Below, one piece after another: positions 8,088-17,801 of a stretch of DNA of 64,000 nt. The notes below the pieces were generated by a model. The model was given only the letters and a program-made list of their open reading frames with translations, did not search any database and was not told the DNA's origin. The stretch's first letter is position 1, and every line of letters begins with the position of its first letter. The position numbers were made by a program, and so were the translations under genes. Location of the stretch: positions 62,001 through 126,000 of the forward strand of contig NZ_JACOGF010000007.1 of NCBI RefSeq assembly GCF_014284335.1, in the 5' to 3' direction. This DNA is from Undibacterium hunanense (GTDB lineage: Bacteria; Pseudomonadota; Gammaproteobacteria; Burkholderiales; Burkholderiaceae_D).

Positions 8088-10988
8088 TTATTCGGCAAAC
8101 ACCTTGCTGGCAGGTGTAATGCTGACTGCTTCCGCCTTGATGTTTAATTTTCGGTTACCGATGACCTGGTCTTCATCCAGCAATTCCTTAGGTTTCTCGG
8201 AATTGTATTTGATCGCAGAAAAACCATCAGACACCAGCTTGTCTTTCAGACCCACCGCATCCTTGGCAATCATGACCACCGACATGTTTTGCGCCGACAG
8301 GTGTTTTTTCATGGCGGCATTGACATCGGCCAGACTGAGTTTAGACAAATTATCGCGCATCATTTTCGTGAACTCGGGCGTGCGATACCATTGTGCATCC
8401 AGGGCATAACCCAGTTGCTGGTCTTGCGTTGCCGTCATCATGAAAACATTCTTCATCAGATAAGTGCGGGTGATCTCAAACTGTTCCTTGCTCAAACCCT
8501 GATTCACCATCTTGTCCAGTTCAGCCACGGCAACACGCAGGGCCATGTGGGCATTTTCAGGCGCTACAGGGCGTATCCAGATTTCAAACAGTTGTGATTG
8601 ACGGGCGCGGTTGGGCGTCGGGAAGGACATGAACATACCGCCCGGGAATGCTTCGATATATGCATAATCACCATAGTTCATGCCGCGTATTTCACGTATG
8701 CGTTGATACAGGTGGGAAGAACTGGAACGATGTTCACCCAGCCAGGTTTTCGCCAGCCACAGTGCTGCAAAGTCAGGATGTGAACGGGTAACCGCAATAG
8801 GAAAGCCCATGGAAATCGCTGTTGCACGGGTATTCTTTTCTATGATTTCGACTTCCATGCCCTGGCTGACTTTGCCAACCGGTGCGGTAATGGCAGCCAT
8901 GCCGGCACCATCCGGCAATTTGTTCAGGGCTTGCTTCAGACTGGTCACCATGGTGTCAGACACATCACCGGAAATACCTACTTTCAGCGCACCCGTGGTA
9001 TAGGCTTTTTTCCAGAACTGTCTGACATCATCCAGGGTAATGGCGTCTATACCCTTGACCGTTCCCAATACCGGATGGGCATAGGCAGAACCGGCAAACA
9101 CATTGGTCTGCAAACGTTCCTTGGCAAACTCTTCTTCGTTATTGTCTTTCAGGTCCAGCAACAAGGCATTTTTCTGTTCATCCTTGATACGGCGGAAGTC
9201 TTCTTCACGGAAGCCGGGTTCCAGCAATTGCGGCAAGGCGATCTGGATGAATTCCTTCCATTTTTCCTTGTGCACGGAACCACTGAAGCTGGTCATTTCC
9301 TTATCTGTCTGGGCCGAGAAACTGGCCGCCAGCGGGAACAGGATTTTCTTGACTTCATCGATCTTGCGTTCTTTCGAACCGGCACTGTCTATCATCGCTG
9401 CCGTCATTCTGGCCAGGCCTTCCTTGCCCGCCGGGTCTTGTGCTGAACCAGCAGCAAACACCAGCTTGAAGCGGATTTGTGGCAACTTCGATGCCTGCAC
9501 CAGTACGTCGAACTTGCCGTCCACAGCTTTGTCATTGAAGCTGGCCAGTTTCGGCAGGCTGCTCAACTCTGCTGGCAGGGCTGCATTCGACAGGCTGGTA
9601 ACGACCATACCGTCATCAACCAGGTATTTCCTGGCGACTGCCTGCAAATCTGCCGGTGTCAGGCTATCAATCACTTTATAAAACTGATTGATGGTGGCGT
9701 AAGAACGCTTGTAATGAACAAAGCGTGCCAGGGTGCCAGCGATCTGGTCTGTGTTATCAAGGCTGCGTATCAGGCCATATTTAAGTGCGGATTTGGCATC
9801 TGCCAGTTCCTGGTCGGCCAAGGGTGTCTGTACGATGCGGGCAATCTTTTGCAGGATGGCGTCACGCACATAGACAGTATCTTCAAGCTTCTTGACGCGC
9901 GCGCCTATCACCGCCAGACCCGGATCCACAGAGGGAGGGGTGAAATCAAATAACTGATCCACCTTTTGTTCATCCTGTTGCAAGCGCTTGTAGATATCTG
10001 AAGTACTGCCAAAGGACAAGGACAGTAACATGCTTAATGCCGCATGTTCCTTGTTCGTCACGGAAAACGCCGGCGCATGGAAAGAAACAGCAACATACGG
10101 CAAGGTTGGGCTGGGCCATGGCACATGCTTGTACAGGGCACCTGTGGCTGCCGGTTCGGCCGGTACCGGAGCCTGGGCTTTACCACGCTGCCATTGGCCC
10201 CAGTATTTCTCTATCAGGGCAATGGTGGATTTGGGTTCGACATCACCGGCCACGATGATGGTGGTGTATTCCGGGCGGTACCAGCGGTCGAAGAAAATTT
10301 TGGAATAAGCGTACTGATTCGGCATGTCCTCAATATCCTTGAGGAAGCCCATGGTCGTGTGCTTATAGGTATGTTTCTGGAAAGCCGTATCACGCATCAC
10401 TTCCAGCAATTTGGTAATGGGATTGGCGCTATTTTTATTGTATTCACCCAGCACGGCCCGTGATTCCGTCTTGAAATCACTTTCGCTGTACGACAGATGC
10501 TGGAAGCGGTCGGCTTCAATTCTCAATACCGTTTCCAGGTCCTCCTTGGAAAAAGTCGTGTAGTAATTCGTCAGGTCATCACTGGTATAGGCATTCTGGC
10601 GTGCGCCGGTGGCGGTCAGGATATCCTTGTACTTGTCTGCCGGGATGTCCTTGGTGCCGCGAAACATCATATGTTCAAAAAAATGGGCGAAGCCGGATTT
10701 GCCAGGTTCCACCTCATTGCGCGAACCGGTCTGCACCGGAATCTGTACCGATACGATATTTGGCAGGCCAGTGGGCACGATGATGATTTTCAAGCCATTT
10801 GGCAACAGCTTTTCCGTGGCCTGGAATGGCAATACATCCTTGCTACCCTGTGCTTCCTTGACAGGCTTGTTGGCAGATTTGACGCTGCCGGTGCCAGAAT
10901 CTTGCGCTTGCAGAGGTAAAGCAAGGCCTAGGCCTGCCAGTGCCAAAGCAAGGGTCAAAGCCGGCGTGGCGGGTAGCATTTTTTTCAT
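8088..10988 (-). CDS. M16 family zinc metallopeptidase (two-domain, periplasmic)
   Basis: A 966-residue protein with a Sec signal peptide (MKKMLPATPALTLALALAGLGLALPLQA). The ATG at 10988 is preceded by a good ribosome site (CCGGAG), so a longer in-frame start is unlikely. The first M16 unit carries the inverted zinc motif HFFEH, followed about 75 residues later by a glutamate in LETVLRIEADRF or SRAVLGEYNKN. The second half (from about residue 500) repeats the fold without the motif, as usual for M16 proteins of this length (pitrilysin-like clamshell). It should degrade peptides in the periplasm or at the outer membrane. It lies downstream of lpdA on the same strand, but a terminator separates them, so it is probably its own unit. 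Confidence 0.9.
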   Translation of the reverse strand: MKKMLPATPALTLALALAGLGLALPLQAQDSGTGSVKSANKPVKEAQGSKDVLPFQATEKLLPNGLKIIIVPTGLPNIVSVQIPVQTGSRNEVEPGKSGFAHFFEHMMFRGTKDIPADKYKDILTATGARQNAYTSDDLTNYYTTFSKEDLETVLRIEADRFQHLSYSESDFKTESRAVLGEYNKNSANPITKLLEVMRDTAFQKHTYKHTTMGFLKDIEDMPNQYAYSKIFFDRWYRPEYTTIIVAGDVEPKSTIALIEKYWGQWQRGKAQAPVPAEPAATGALYKHVPWPSPTLPYVAVSFHAPAFSVTNKEHAALSMLLSLSFGSTSDIYKRLQQDEQKVDQLFDFTPPSVDPGLAVIGARVKKLEDTVYVRDAILQKIARIVQTPLADQELADAKSALKYGLIRSLDNTDQIAGTLARFVHYKRSYATINQFYKVIDSLTPADLQAVARKYLVDDGMVVTSLSNAALPAELSSLPKLASFNDKAVDGKFDVLVQASKLPQIRFKLVFAAGSAQDPAGKEGLARMTAAMIDSAGSKERKIDEVKKILFPLAASFSAQTDKEMTSFSGSVHKEKWKEFIQIALPQLLEPGFREEDFRRIKDEQKNALLLDLKDNNEEEFAKERLQTNVFAGSAYAHPVLGTVKGIDAITLDDVRQFWKKAYTTGALKVGISGDVSDTMVTSLKQALNKLPDGAGMAAITAPVGKVSQGMEVEIIEKNTRATAISMGFPIAVTRSHPDFAALWLAKTWLGEHRSSSSHLYQRIREIRGMNYGDYAYIEAFPGGMFMSFPTPNRARQSQLFEIWIRPVAPENAHMALRVAVAELDKMVNQGLSKEQFEITRTYLMKNVFMMTATQDQQLGYALDAQWYRTPEFTKMMRDNLSKLSLADVNAAMKKHLSAQNMSVVMIAKDAVGLKDKLVSDGFSAIKYNSEKPKELLDEDQVIGNRKLNIKAEAVSITPASKVFAE

Positions 10989-11120
10989 TTTTTCTCCGGA
11001 TAAGGAAATCATTTAGGTAGATGATATTGTCGTCATAAGACTGCAAATGCAAGAACAAGTTCAGCAAAAGCACATTCCCTGCCAGGTTTTCCATTGCGAC
11101 TATCGCTACTACCCCCGCCA

Positions 11121-11160
11121 CAAAAGCAAAACCCCCGCTGCAGTTTCCTGCAACAGGGGT
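11121..11160 (-). terminator. Intrinsic terminator of the aceE-aceF-lpdA operon
   Basis: Read on the minus strand, an ACCCC...TGCAG arm pairs with CTGCAG...GGGGT around a GAAA tetraloop, followed by TTTGCTTTT. It starts 36 bases after the lpdA stop codon. Confidence 0.8.
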
Positions 11161-11196
11161 CGTACCTGCTTACTGCTTCAGTATTTTATTAAGTGC

Positions 11197-13311
11197 TTAT
11201 TTCTTGCGCTGCGGTGGCAAATCGGTACAGACACCTTTATACACTTCAGCCGCCATGCCTATCGATTCACCCAAAGTAGGATGTGGATGGATGGTCTTTC
11301 CGATATCGACCGCATCAGCACCCATCTCGATAGCCAGGGCGATCTCGCCTATCATGTCACCGGCATGCGTGCCGACGATGCCGCCACCGACGATGCGCTT
11401 GGTTTCTGCATCGAACAGCAACTTGGTGAAGCCTTCATCACGGCCATTCGCCACGGCACGGCCAGAAGCTGCCCATGGGAAATGACCTTTTTCAAGCTTC
11501 ACGCCTTTGGCCTTGGCTTCATCTTCTGTCATACCTACCCATGCGACTTCAGGGTCGGTATAGGCAACGGATGGAATCACGCTGGCATCGAAGTAAGCTT
11601 TTTCACCGGATGCTGCTTCGGCTGCGACGTGGGCTTCATGCACGGCCTTATGTGCCAGCATGGGCTGGCCAACCAGGTCACCAATCGCAAAGATATGCGG
11701 TACGTTAGTGCGCATTTGCTTGTCGACATTGATGAAGCCACGGTCAGTCACCGCCACGCCTGCCTTGTCGGCAGCAATTTTTTTGCCGTTCGGGCTACGG
11801 CCTACCGCAACCAGCACCAGGTCATAGACTTGGGGTGCGGGTGCAGTTGCGCCAGCTTCAGCAGCTTCGAACGTGACCTTGATACCTTCAGGCAGGGCTT
11901 CAACAGCAACCGTTTTGGTTTTCAACATGATGTTGTCAAAACGTTTTTCATTGAATTTTTGCCAGACCTTGACCATGTCACGGTCTGCGCCCTGCATCAG
12001 GCCATCCAGCATTTCTACGACATCAATGCGTGAGCCCAGGGTGGAATACACGGTCGCCATTTCCAGGCCGATGATGCCGCCACCAATGACCAACATGCGT
12101 TTTGGAATCTGGCGCAATTCCAGCGCGCCGGTGCTGTCAACGATACGCGGGTCAGCCGGTACGAAAGGCAGGTTCACGACAGAAGAACCAGCCGCAATAA
12201 TCGCCTGCTTGAACTGCACGGTTTTTTTGCTGCCATCTGCTGCTGTGACTTCGATATGATTAGGACTGAGGAACTGACCCACACCCTGCACTACATTGAC
12301 CTTGCGGGCTTTCGCCATGCCATTCAGGCCAGTCGTCATTTTCTTGATGACGCTTTCCTTGTAGCCACGCAGTTTGTCGATATCGATTTCTGGCTTGGCA
12401 AATGTCACGCCATGTGCTGCCATGGATGCAGTTTCATCAATCACAGCGGCTACGTGCAACAATGCCTTGGATGGGATACAGCCTACGTTCAGGCAAACAC
12501 CACCGAGGGTGGAATAACGCTCGACCAGTACTGTGTTCATGCCCAGATCAGCAGAACGGAAGGCTGCGGAATAACCACCAGGACCAGCGCCCAAGACCAT
12601 CATGTCGCATTCGATATCGACCTTGCCCGTGTAACCAGACGCAATCGGCGCAGGGACGGCTGGAGCAGCAGGAGCAGTTGCTGCTGGGGCAACGGCAGCA
12701 GGAGCAGACGCTGCCTGGCCTGCGGCTTCCACCAGCAACAGCAAGCTGCCTTCAGCAACCTTGTCACCGACCTTGACCTTGATTTCTTTTACCGTACCGG
12801 CATGGCTGGATGGAATTTCCATACTGGCCTTGTCGGATTCGACGGTAATCAGCGACTGGTCAACCTTGATGCTGTCACCCACCTTGACCATGACTTCGAT
12901 AACTTCAACTTCCTTGAAATCACCGATATCAGGGACTTTGACTTCGACAATGCCAACCGGCCCGGCAGGTGCGGCTGCAACTGGTGCCACAGGAGTGGCA
13001 GCAGGAGCCGGGGCTGTAGCAGCAGCAACTGCGGGAGCGGCTTGAGCCGCTGGCGCTGCACTTGCCGTAGCGCCTTCAGCTTCTATGACCAGCAACAAAC
13101 TGCCTTCGGCAATCTTGTCACCGAGTTTGACTTTCAATTCCTTGATGACACCGGCGTGACTGGACGGGATTTCCATGCTGGCCTTGTCGGACTCCACGGT
13201 CACCAGTGATTGATCGACCTTGATGGTGTCACCCACCTTGACCAGCAATTCTATGACTTCAACTTCCTTGAAATCACCGATATCGGGTACTTTGACTTCG
13301 ATAGTGCTCAT
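11197..13311 (-). CDS. lpdA: Dihydrolipoyl dehydrogenase (E3) with two N-terminal lipoyl domains
   Basis: A 704-residue protein. Residues 2-80 and about 121-197 are two lipoyl domains, each with the lipoylation motif [15 protein letters not shown] (Lys43 and Lys161), joined by Ala/Pro-rich flexible linkers. From about residue 232 the flavoprotein begins with a GAGPGG dinucleotide motif, the redox disulfide [13 protein letters not shown] (Cys273 and Cys278), a second NAD fold ([21 protein letters not shown]) and the C-terminal HPHPTLGES active-site His-Glu. E3 reoxidises dihydrolipoamide with NAD in the pyruvate dehydrogenase complex. One lipoyl domain on E3 is common in beta-proteobacteria; two is less usual, and the two domains are nearly identical to each other and to that of aceF. 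The start has a GGAG site, and the gene follows aceF by 14 nt. Confidence 0.95.
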   Translation of the reverse strand: MSTIEVKVPDIGDFKEVEVIELLVKVGDTIKVDQSLVTVESDKASMEIPSSHAGVIKELKVKLGDKIAEGSLLLVIEAEGATASAAPAAQAAPAVAAATAPAPAATPVAPVAAAPAGPVGIVEVKVPDIGDFKEVEVIEVMVKVGDSIKVDQSLITVESDKASMEIPSSHAGTVKEIKVKVGDKVAEGSLLLLVEAAGQAASAPAAVAPAATAPAAPAVPAPIASGYTGKVDIECDMMVLGAGPGGYSAAFRSADLGMNTVLVERYSTLGGVCLNVGCIPSKALLHVAAVIDETASMAAHGVTFAKPEIDIDKLRGYKESVIKKMTTGLNGMAKARKVNVVQGVGQFLSPNHIEVTAADGSKKTVQFKQAIIAAGSSVVNLPFVPADPRIVDSTGALELRQIPKRMLVIGGGIIGLEMATVYSTLGSRIDVVEMLDGLMQGADRDMVKVWQKFNEKRFDNIMLKTKTVAVEALPEGIKVTFEAAEAGATAPAPQVYDLVLVAVGRSPNGKKIAADKAGVAVTDRGFINVDKQMRTNVPHIFAIGDLVGQPMLAHKAVHEAHVAAEAASGEKAYFDASVIPSVAYTDPEVAWVGMTEDEAKAKGVKLEKGHFPWAASGRAVANGRDEGFTKLLFDAETKRIVGGGIVGTHAGDMIGEIALAIEMGADAVDIGKTIHPHPTLGESIGMAAEVYKGVCTDLPPQRKK

Positions 13312-13325
13312 AGTCTGCTCTCCGT

Positions 13326-14663
13326 TCACAGCAAGGTTTTACGCAAATCAGCCAGTACATCAGCCAGATAAGCGGTGAACTTGGCAGCCATGGCACCATC
13401 AATGACGCGGTGGTCATACGACAGCGACAAAGGCAGCATCAGGCGTGGCTGGAATTGTTTGCCATCCCAGACTGGTTTGATACTGGATTTGGACAAGCCC
13501 AGGATCGCCACTTCAGGCGCATTGATGATAGGCGTGAATGCCGTGCCACCGATACCGCCGAGTGAAGATATGGTGAAAGTTGCGCCCTGCATGTCAGCAG
13601 GTTTCAGTTTGCCATCGCGCGCCTGGCCTGACAACTCACCCATTTCAACGGCGATTTGCGACAGGGTTTTCTGATCTGCATTTTTAACGACAGGCACCAC
13701 CAGACCATTCGGCGTATCAGCAGCAAAGCCGACGTTGTAATACTGCTTCAGGATCAGGTTTTCACCGGTCGCATCAAGCGAAGAATTAAATGCCGGGAAT
13801 TTTTTGAGCGCAGCAACGCTGGCCTTGATGACAAAAGCCAGCATCGTCAGTTTGACGCCGGATTTAACCAGGGCTTCGTTCGATGATTTACGGAATTCTT
13901 CGAGGTCGCTGATATCTGCCTCATCAAATTGCGTAACATGCGGGATCATGACCCAGTTACGATGCAGGTTCGGACCGCTGAGTTTTTTGATGCGTGACAA
14001 AGGCGATGTCGTGGTCGCGCCAAACTTGCTGAAGTCCAGCGATGGCCATGGCAATACATCGAGACCAACACCACTGCCATTTTTTGCCGGAGCAGAAACC
14101 GCAGCAACGGCAGTGCTGCCTGCCATGATGCCCTTGACGAAGTTTTGTACGTCTTCTTGCGTGATACGGCCTTTTTGACCAGAACCGGCAACGCGTGTCA
14201 GATCGACACCCAGCTCACGCGCAAACTTGCGTATGGATGGAGACGCATGTGCCTTGCCTGCGCTGGCTGTTGCTACAGGTGCAGCCGATGCTACTGGCGC
14301 TGCAACTGGGGCAGGCGCGGCGGCTGACACTGTTGCCGGGGCCGCTGGTGCTGGCGTTGCAGCTACTGGCGCTGCCGCGGGTGCTGGTGTCGCCGCAGGT
14401 GCTGGCGCTGGCACTGCTGCACTTGCCGCAGCATCAACCACGACCAGCAGAGAACCTTCAGCAACCTTGTCGCCAACCTTGACTTTAATTTCTGTGACCA
14501 CACCAGCATGACTGGATGGAATCTCCATGCTGGCTTTATCTGATTCTACGGTGATCAATGACTGATCCACCTTGATGGTGTCGCCGACTTTGACCATCAG
14601 TTCAATGACTTCAACTTCCTTGAAATCACCGATGTCCGGTACTTTGACTTCTACGCTACTCAT
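13326..14663 (-). CDS. aceF: Pyruvate dehydrogenase complex dihydrolipoyl acetyltransferase (E2)
   Basis: A 445-residue protein. A single lipoyl domain (residues 2-80, Lys43 in [12 protein letters not shown]) is followed by an Ala/Pro linker and a peripheral subunit-binding domain ([19 protein letters not shown]...GRITQEDV). The catalytic core ends in [15 protein letters not shown], with the HRxxDG active site. E2 moves the acetyl group from the lipoyl arm to CoA and forms the core of the complex. One lipoyl domain is fewer than the three in E. coli AceF; the neighbouring E3 contributes two more. The start has a TGGAG ribosome site. Between aceE and aceF there are 118 nt with a small hairpin (14682-14697) just before that site, possibly tuning E2 yield. 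Confidence 0.95.
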   Translation of the reverse strand: MSSVEVKVPDIGDFKEVEVIELMVKVGDTIKVDQSLITVESDKASMEIPSSHAGVVTEIKVKVGDKVAEGSLLVVVDAAASAAVPAPAPAATPAPAAAPVAATPAPAAPATVSAAAPAPVAAPVASAAPVATASAGKAHASPSIRKFARELGVDLTRVAGSGQKGRITQEDVQNFVKGIMAGSTAVAAVSAPAKNGSGVGLDVLPWPSLDFSKFGATTTSPLSRIKKLSGPNLHRNWVMIPHVTQFDEADISDLEEFRKSSNEALVKSGVKLTMLAFVIKASVAALKKFPAFNSSLDATGENLILKQYYNVGFAADTPNGLVVPVVKNADQKTLSQIAVEMGELSGQARDGKLKPADMQGATFTISSLGGIGGTAFTPIINAPEVAILGLSKSSIKPVWDGKQFQPRLMLPLSLSYDHRVIDGAMAAKFTAYLADVLADLRKTLL

Positions 14664-14781
14664 AATTTTCTCCATTTACACCCTCTTTTTCGAGAGGAGG
14701 GTTAGTGTGGGGATGGATTCTTATCCTCCCTCAGGCAAGACGCCAGAGGAAGGACATGTCAGTGGGTGTCAAACGTCAAAA

Positions 14782-17478
14782 TTACACAGTCACCGGATTT
14801 GGTTTATTTGCATCAATGCCATATTTCGCAATCGCCTGAGCAACCACAGAAGCGGACAGTGCACCTTCATCCGCCAGTGTTTTCAATGCAGCGATCACCA
14901 CGAAGTAGCGGTTGACTTCAAAGAACTCACGCAGTTTGGCGCGGGAATCAGAGCGGCCAAAACCATCCGTACCCAGGACTTTATAGCTGCGGTCTTTTGG
15001 TATGAAGGCACGTACCTGCTCAGCAAAGGTGCGCATGTAGTCTGTCGATACAACGACAGGGCCAGTCGTGTCTTTCAGGCATTGTGCGATATACGGCACA
15101 CGTGGCTCTTCAGTCGGGTGCAGCATGTTCCAGCGTTCTGCATCCTGGCCATCACGGGCCAGCAAGGTGAAGGATGGTGCAGACCAGACGTCGGCAGCAA
15201 TGCCCCAGTCATTTTGCAACAGTTCAGCACCGGCAATCACTTCACGCAAGATCGTGCCTGAGCCCATCAGTTGTACGCGGTGTTTGGTGGTCTGTTCAGA
15301 TTTTTGCAACAGGTACAGGCCCTTGATGATGCCCTCTTCCTGACCCGCCTTCAAACCTGGGTGGCTATAGTTTTCATTCATCAGGGTGATGTAATAGAAC
15401 ACATCTTCCTGGTCAGTTACCATGCGACGCAAGCCATCATGCATGATGACTGCCACTTCGTGGGCAAAGGTCGGATCGTAAGGAATACAGTTAGGGATGG
15501 TGGAAGCCAATACATGGCTATGACCATCTTCATGCTGCAAGCCTTCGCCATTCAGCGTCGTACGACCGGCTGTACCACCGAGCAGGAAACCACGTGCGCG
15601 CATGTCGCCCGCAGCCCAGGCCAGATCACCAATACGCTGCAGACCGAACATGGAGTAATAGGTATAGAACGGGATCATGACGCGGTTATTGGTCGAGTAG
15701 GAAGTCGCCGCAGCGATCCATGAGCTCATACCACCGGCTTCATTGATACCTTCCTGCAAAATCTGACCGGCTTTATCTTCGCGGTAGTACATGACCTGAT
15801 CTTTATCGACCGGTTCATACAACTGACCAACCTGACTGAAAATACCGATCTGGCGGAACAGACCTTCCATACCAAAGGTACGCGATTCATCGACCATGAT
15901 AGGCACCACGCGCTGACCCAGGCTGGCGTCGCGCAGCAAGGCGGTCAGGATACGGACATACGCAGCCGTCGTCGAAATTTCACGGCCTTCTGCCGTTGGT
16001 TCCAGCATCGCCTGGAAAGCAGTCAGTTCTGGCACCACCAGTGCTTCATCGGCTTTTTGACGGCGCTGTGGCAGGTAGCCACCGAGCTCCTTGCGACGCG
16101 CATGCAGATATTGCATTTCTGGTGTGTCATCAGCCGGTTTGAAGAAAGGAATATTCGGCAGTTCGGCATCAGCAATCGGCAACTGGAAGCGGTCACGCAT
16201 GGCCTTGATGGCTTCATCATCGAGCTTCTTGGTATTGTGGGCGGTATTGCGTGCTTCGCCGGACTTGCCAAAACCAAAGCCCTTGATACTTTTCGCCAGG
16301 ATAACGGTAGGCTGCCCCTTGTTTTCCTGGGCAACTTTGAATGCAGCATAAATCTTGTGTGGGTCATGGCCGCCACGGGTCAGGCGCCAGATGTCGTCAT
16401 CCGACATTTTGCTGACCATTTCCAGCAATTTTGGATGCTTGCCAAAGAAGTGGCTGCGTACATAGGCACCGTCCTTGGCTTTGTAATTCTGGTATTCGCC
16501 ATCCACGGTTTCCATCATGACTTTTTGCAGGATACCGTCTTTATCTTTCGCCAGCAATTCATCCCAGCCGCTACCCCAGATCACTTTGACGACATTCCAG
16601 CCGGCGCCACGGAAATCCGATTCCAGTTCCTGGATGATCTTGCCATTACCACGTACCGGGCCATCCAGACGCTGCAGGTTACAGTTGACGACGATCACCA
16701 GATTATCGAGTTGCTCGCGGCCAGCCATGCCGATGGCGCCCATGGATTCTGGTTCGTCCATCTCACCATCACCGCAGAAAGCCCAGACTTTGCGCTTTTC
16801 TGTGTCGGCAATACCACGTGCATGCAGATACTTCAGGAAACGTGCCTGATAAATCGCCATCAATGGGCCCAGGCCCATGGATACGGTAGGAAATTGCCAG
16901 AAGTCTGGCATCAGTTTTGGATGCGGGTAAGAAGACAGGCCTTTGCCATCGACTTCGCGACGGAAATGCAACAATTGCTCTTCAGACAGACGGCCTTCGA
17001 GGAAGGCGCGGGCATAGATACCAGGGGAAGAATGGCCTTGGATGTAGAGCAGATCGCCGCCATGATCTTCAGTCGGGGCATGCCAGAAATGGTTGAAACC
17101 TATGCCCAGCATGTTTGCCAGCGAAGCAAAGCTGGACAGGTGACCACCAAGGTCGCCATCTACGCGGTTGGCCTTGACCACCATGGCCATCGCGTTCCAG
17201 CGCATATAGGAGCGCAGGCGCTCTTCGATTTCCAGATTGCCAGGGCAATGTTCACCCTGATCAGCAGGAATGGTATTCACGTAAGCCGTATTGCTGGAGA
17301 ACGGGATATGGGCACCACGACGACGCGCCAGGTCCACCATGCGCTCCATCAGGTAATGGGCACGTTCTGGCCCTTCTGTTTCGATAACGGCTTCCAGCGC
17401 ATCCAGCCATTCATTGGTTTCAACTACATCGGGATCATTGGCGGCCTGGGCCAGCACCTGGTCTATCTGGGGTGACAT
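14782..17478 (-). CDS. aceE: Pyruvate dehydrogenase E1 component, homodimeric type
   Basis: An 898-residue protein matching the homodimeric AceE family in length and sequence throughout. The thiamine diphosphate motif is visible as GDGEMDEPES...LVIVVNCNLQRLDGPV (GDG-x-NN type). Other family blocks include GFNHFWHAPTEDHGGDLLYIQGHSSPGIYARAFLEGRL, LTRGGHDPHKIYAAF, and the C-terminal LGTDGFGRSDSRAKLREFFEV. It decarboxylates pyruvate and acetylates the lipoyl arm. The start has a CAGGAGA ribosome site 10 nt upstream of the ATG. It is the first gene of the aceE-aceF-lpdA operon and has a good sigma-70-like promoter 87 bases upstream. Confidence 0.97.
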   Translation of the reverse strand: MSPQIDQVLAQAANDPDVVETNEWLDALEAVIETEGPERAHYLMERMVDLARRRGAHIPFSSNTAYVNTIPADQGEHCPGNLEIEERLRSYMRWNAMAMVVKANRVDGDLGGHLSSFASLANMLGIGFNHFWHAPTEDHGGDLLYIQGHSSPGIYARAFLEGRLSEEQLLHFRREVDGKGLSSYPHPKLMPDFWQFPTVSMGLGPLMAIYQARFLKYLHARGIADTEKRKVWAFCGDGEMDEPESMGAIGMAGREQLDNLVIVVNCNLQRLDGPVRGNGKIIQELESDFRGAGWNVVKVIWGSGWDELLAKDKDGILQKVMMETVDGEYQNYKAKDGAYVRSHFFGKHPKLLEMVSKMSDDDIWRLTRGGHDPHKIYAAFKVAQENKGQPTVILAKSIKGFGFGKSGEARNTAHNTKKLDDEAIKAMRDRFQLPIADAELPNIPFFKPADDTPEMQYLHARRKELGGYLPQRRQKADEALVVPELTAFQAMLEPTAEGREISTTAAYVRILTALLRDASLGQRVVPIMVDESRTFGMEGLFRQIGIFSQVGQLYEPVDKDQVMYYREDKAGQILQEGINEAGGMSSWIAAATSYSTNNRVMIPFYTYYSMFGLQRIGDLAWAAGDMRARGFLLGGTAGRTTLNGEGLQHEDGHSHVLASTIPNCIPYDPTFAHEVAVIMHDGLRRMVTDQEDVFYYITLMNENYSHPGLKAGQEEGIIKGLYLLQKSEQTTKHRVQLMGSGTILREVIAGAELLQNDWGIAADVWSAPSFTLLARDGQDAERWNMLHPTEEPRVPYIAQCLKDTTGPVVVSTDYMRTFAEQVRAFIPKDRSYKVLGTDGFGRSDSRAKLREFFEVNRYFVVIAALKTLADEGALSASVVAQAIAKYGIDANKPNPVTV

Positions 17479-17564
17479 AGAAGGGGTCTCCTGTTATTAC
17501 ACGTTTGGGTGAAACGCGCGTGGGCGAATCGACAAATTACGGCTTGAATTTTGTTTTCGCAAGC

Positions 17565-17592
17565 ATTTTAACAGGACTTTTCCATTTTTCAA
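17565..17592 (-). promoter_or_regulatory. Sigma-70-like promoter of aceE
   Basis: On the minus strand, TTGAAA (17592-17587) and TAAAAT (17570-17565) are separated by 16 nt, giving an 80-nt leader before aceE. The 323-base gap 17479-17801 otherwise holds a short dyad GCTGCGGCGCAGC (17627-17639) upstream of the promoter, which could be an operator, and a terminator near the other end. No further gene was seen. Confidence 0.6.
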
Positions 17593-17762
17593 ATAGCGAT
17601 ATATGATTCCATATTGTGAAATTTAAGCTGCGGCGCAGCATTTTTACCCCATACCACCATGCCAGAACATTTATATGATTCCTGGATTCTGCCTACGATC
17701 TTACGGCTCTTGAGGCCCGGCTATGACCAGGAGTAAGTCCGCAGCAATATCATAAGCAGCTT

Positions 17763-17790
17763 CTTAAAGACAGGTACGCACAGGTACCTG
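17763..17790 (-). terminator. Probable terminator of the PQQ-propeller lipoprotein gene
   Basis: CAGGTAC (17771-17777) pairs with GTACCTG (17784-17790) around a 6-nt loop. On the minus strand it is followed by TCTTTAAG, a short and imperfect U-tract. Confidence 0.5.
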
Positions 17791-17801
17791 CCAACTCCAG
17801 A

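Noticed and set aside
16057-17475. Open frame of 472 codons on the plus strand opposite aceE
   Set aside because: aceE is certain on the minus strand. The antisense translation has no recognisable domain and looks like a codon-bias shadow.
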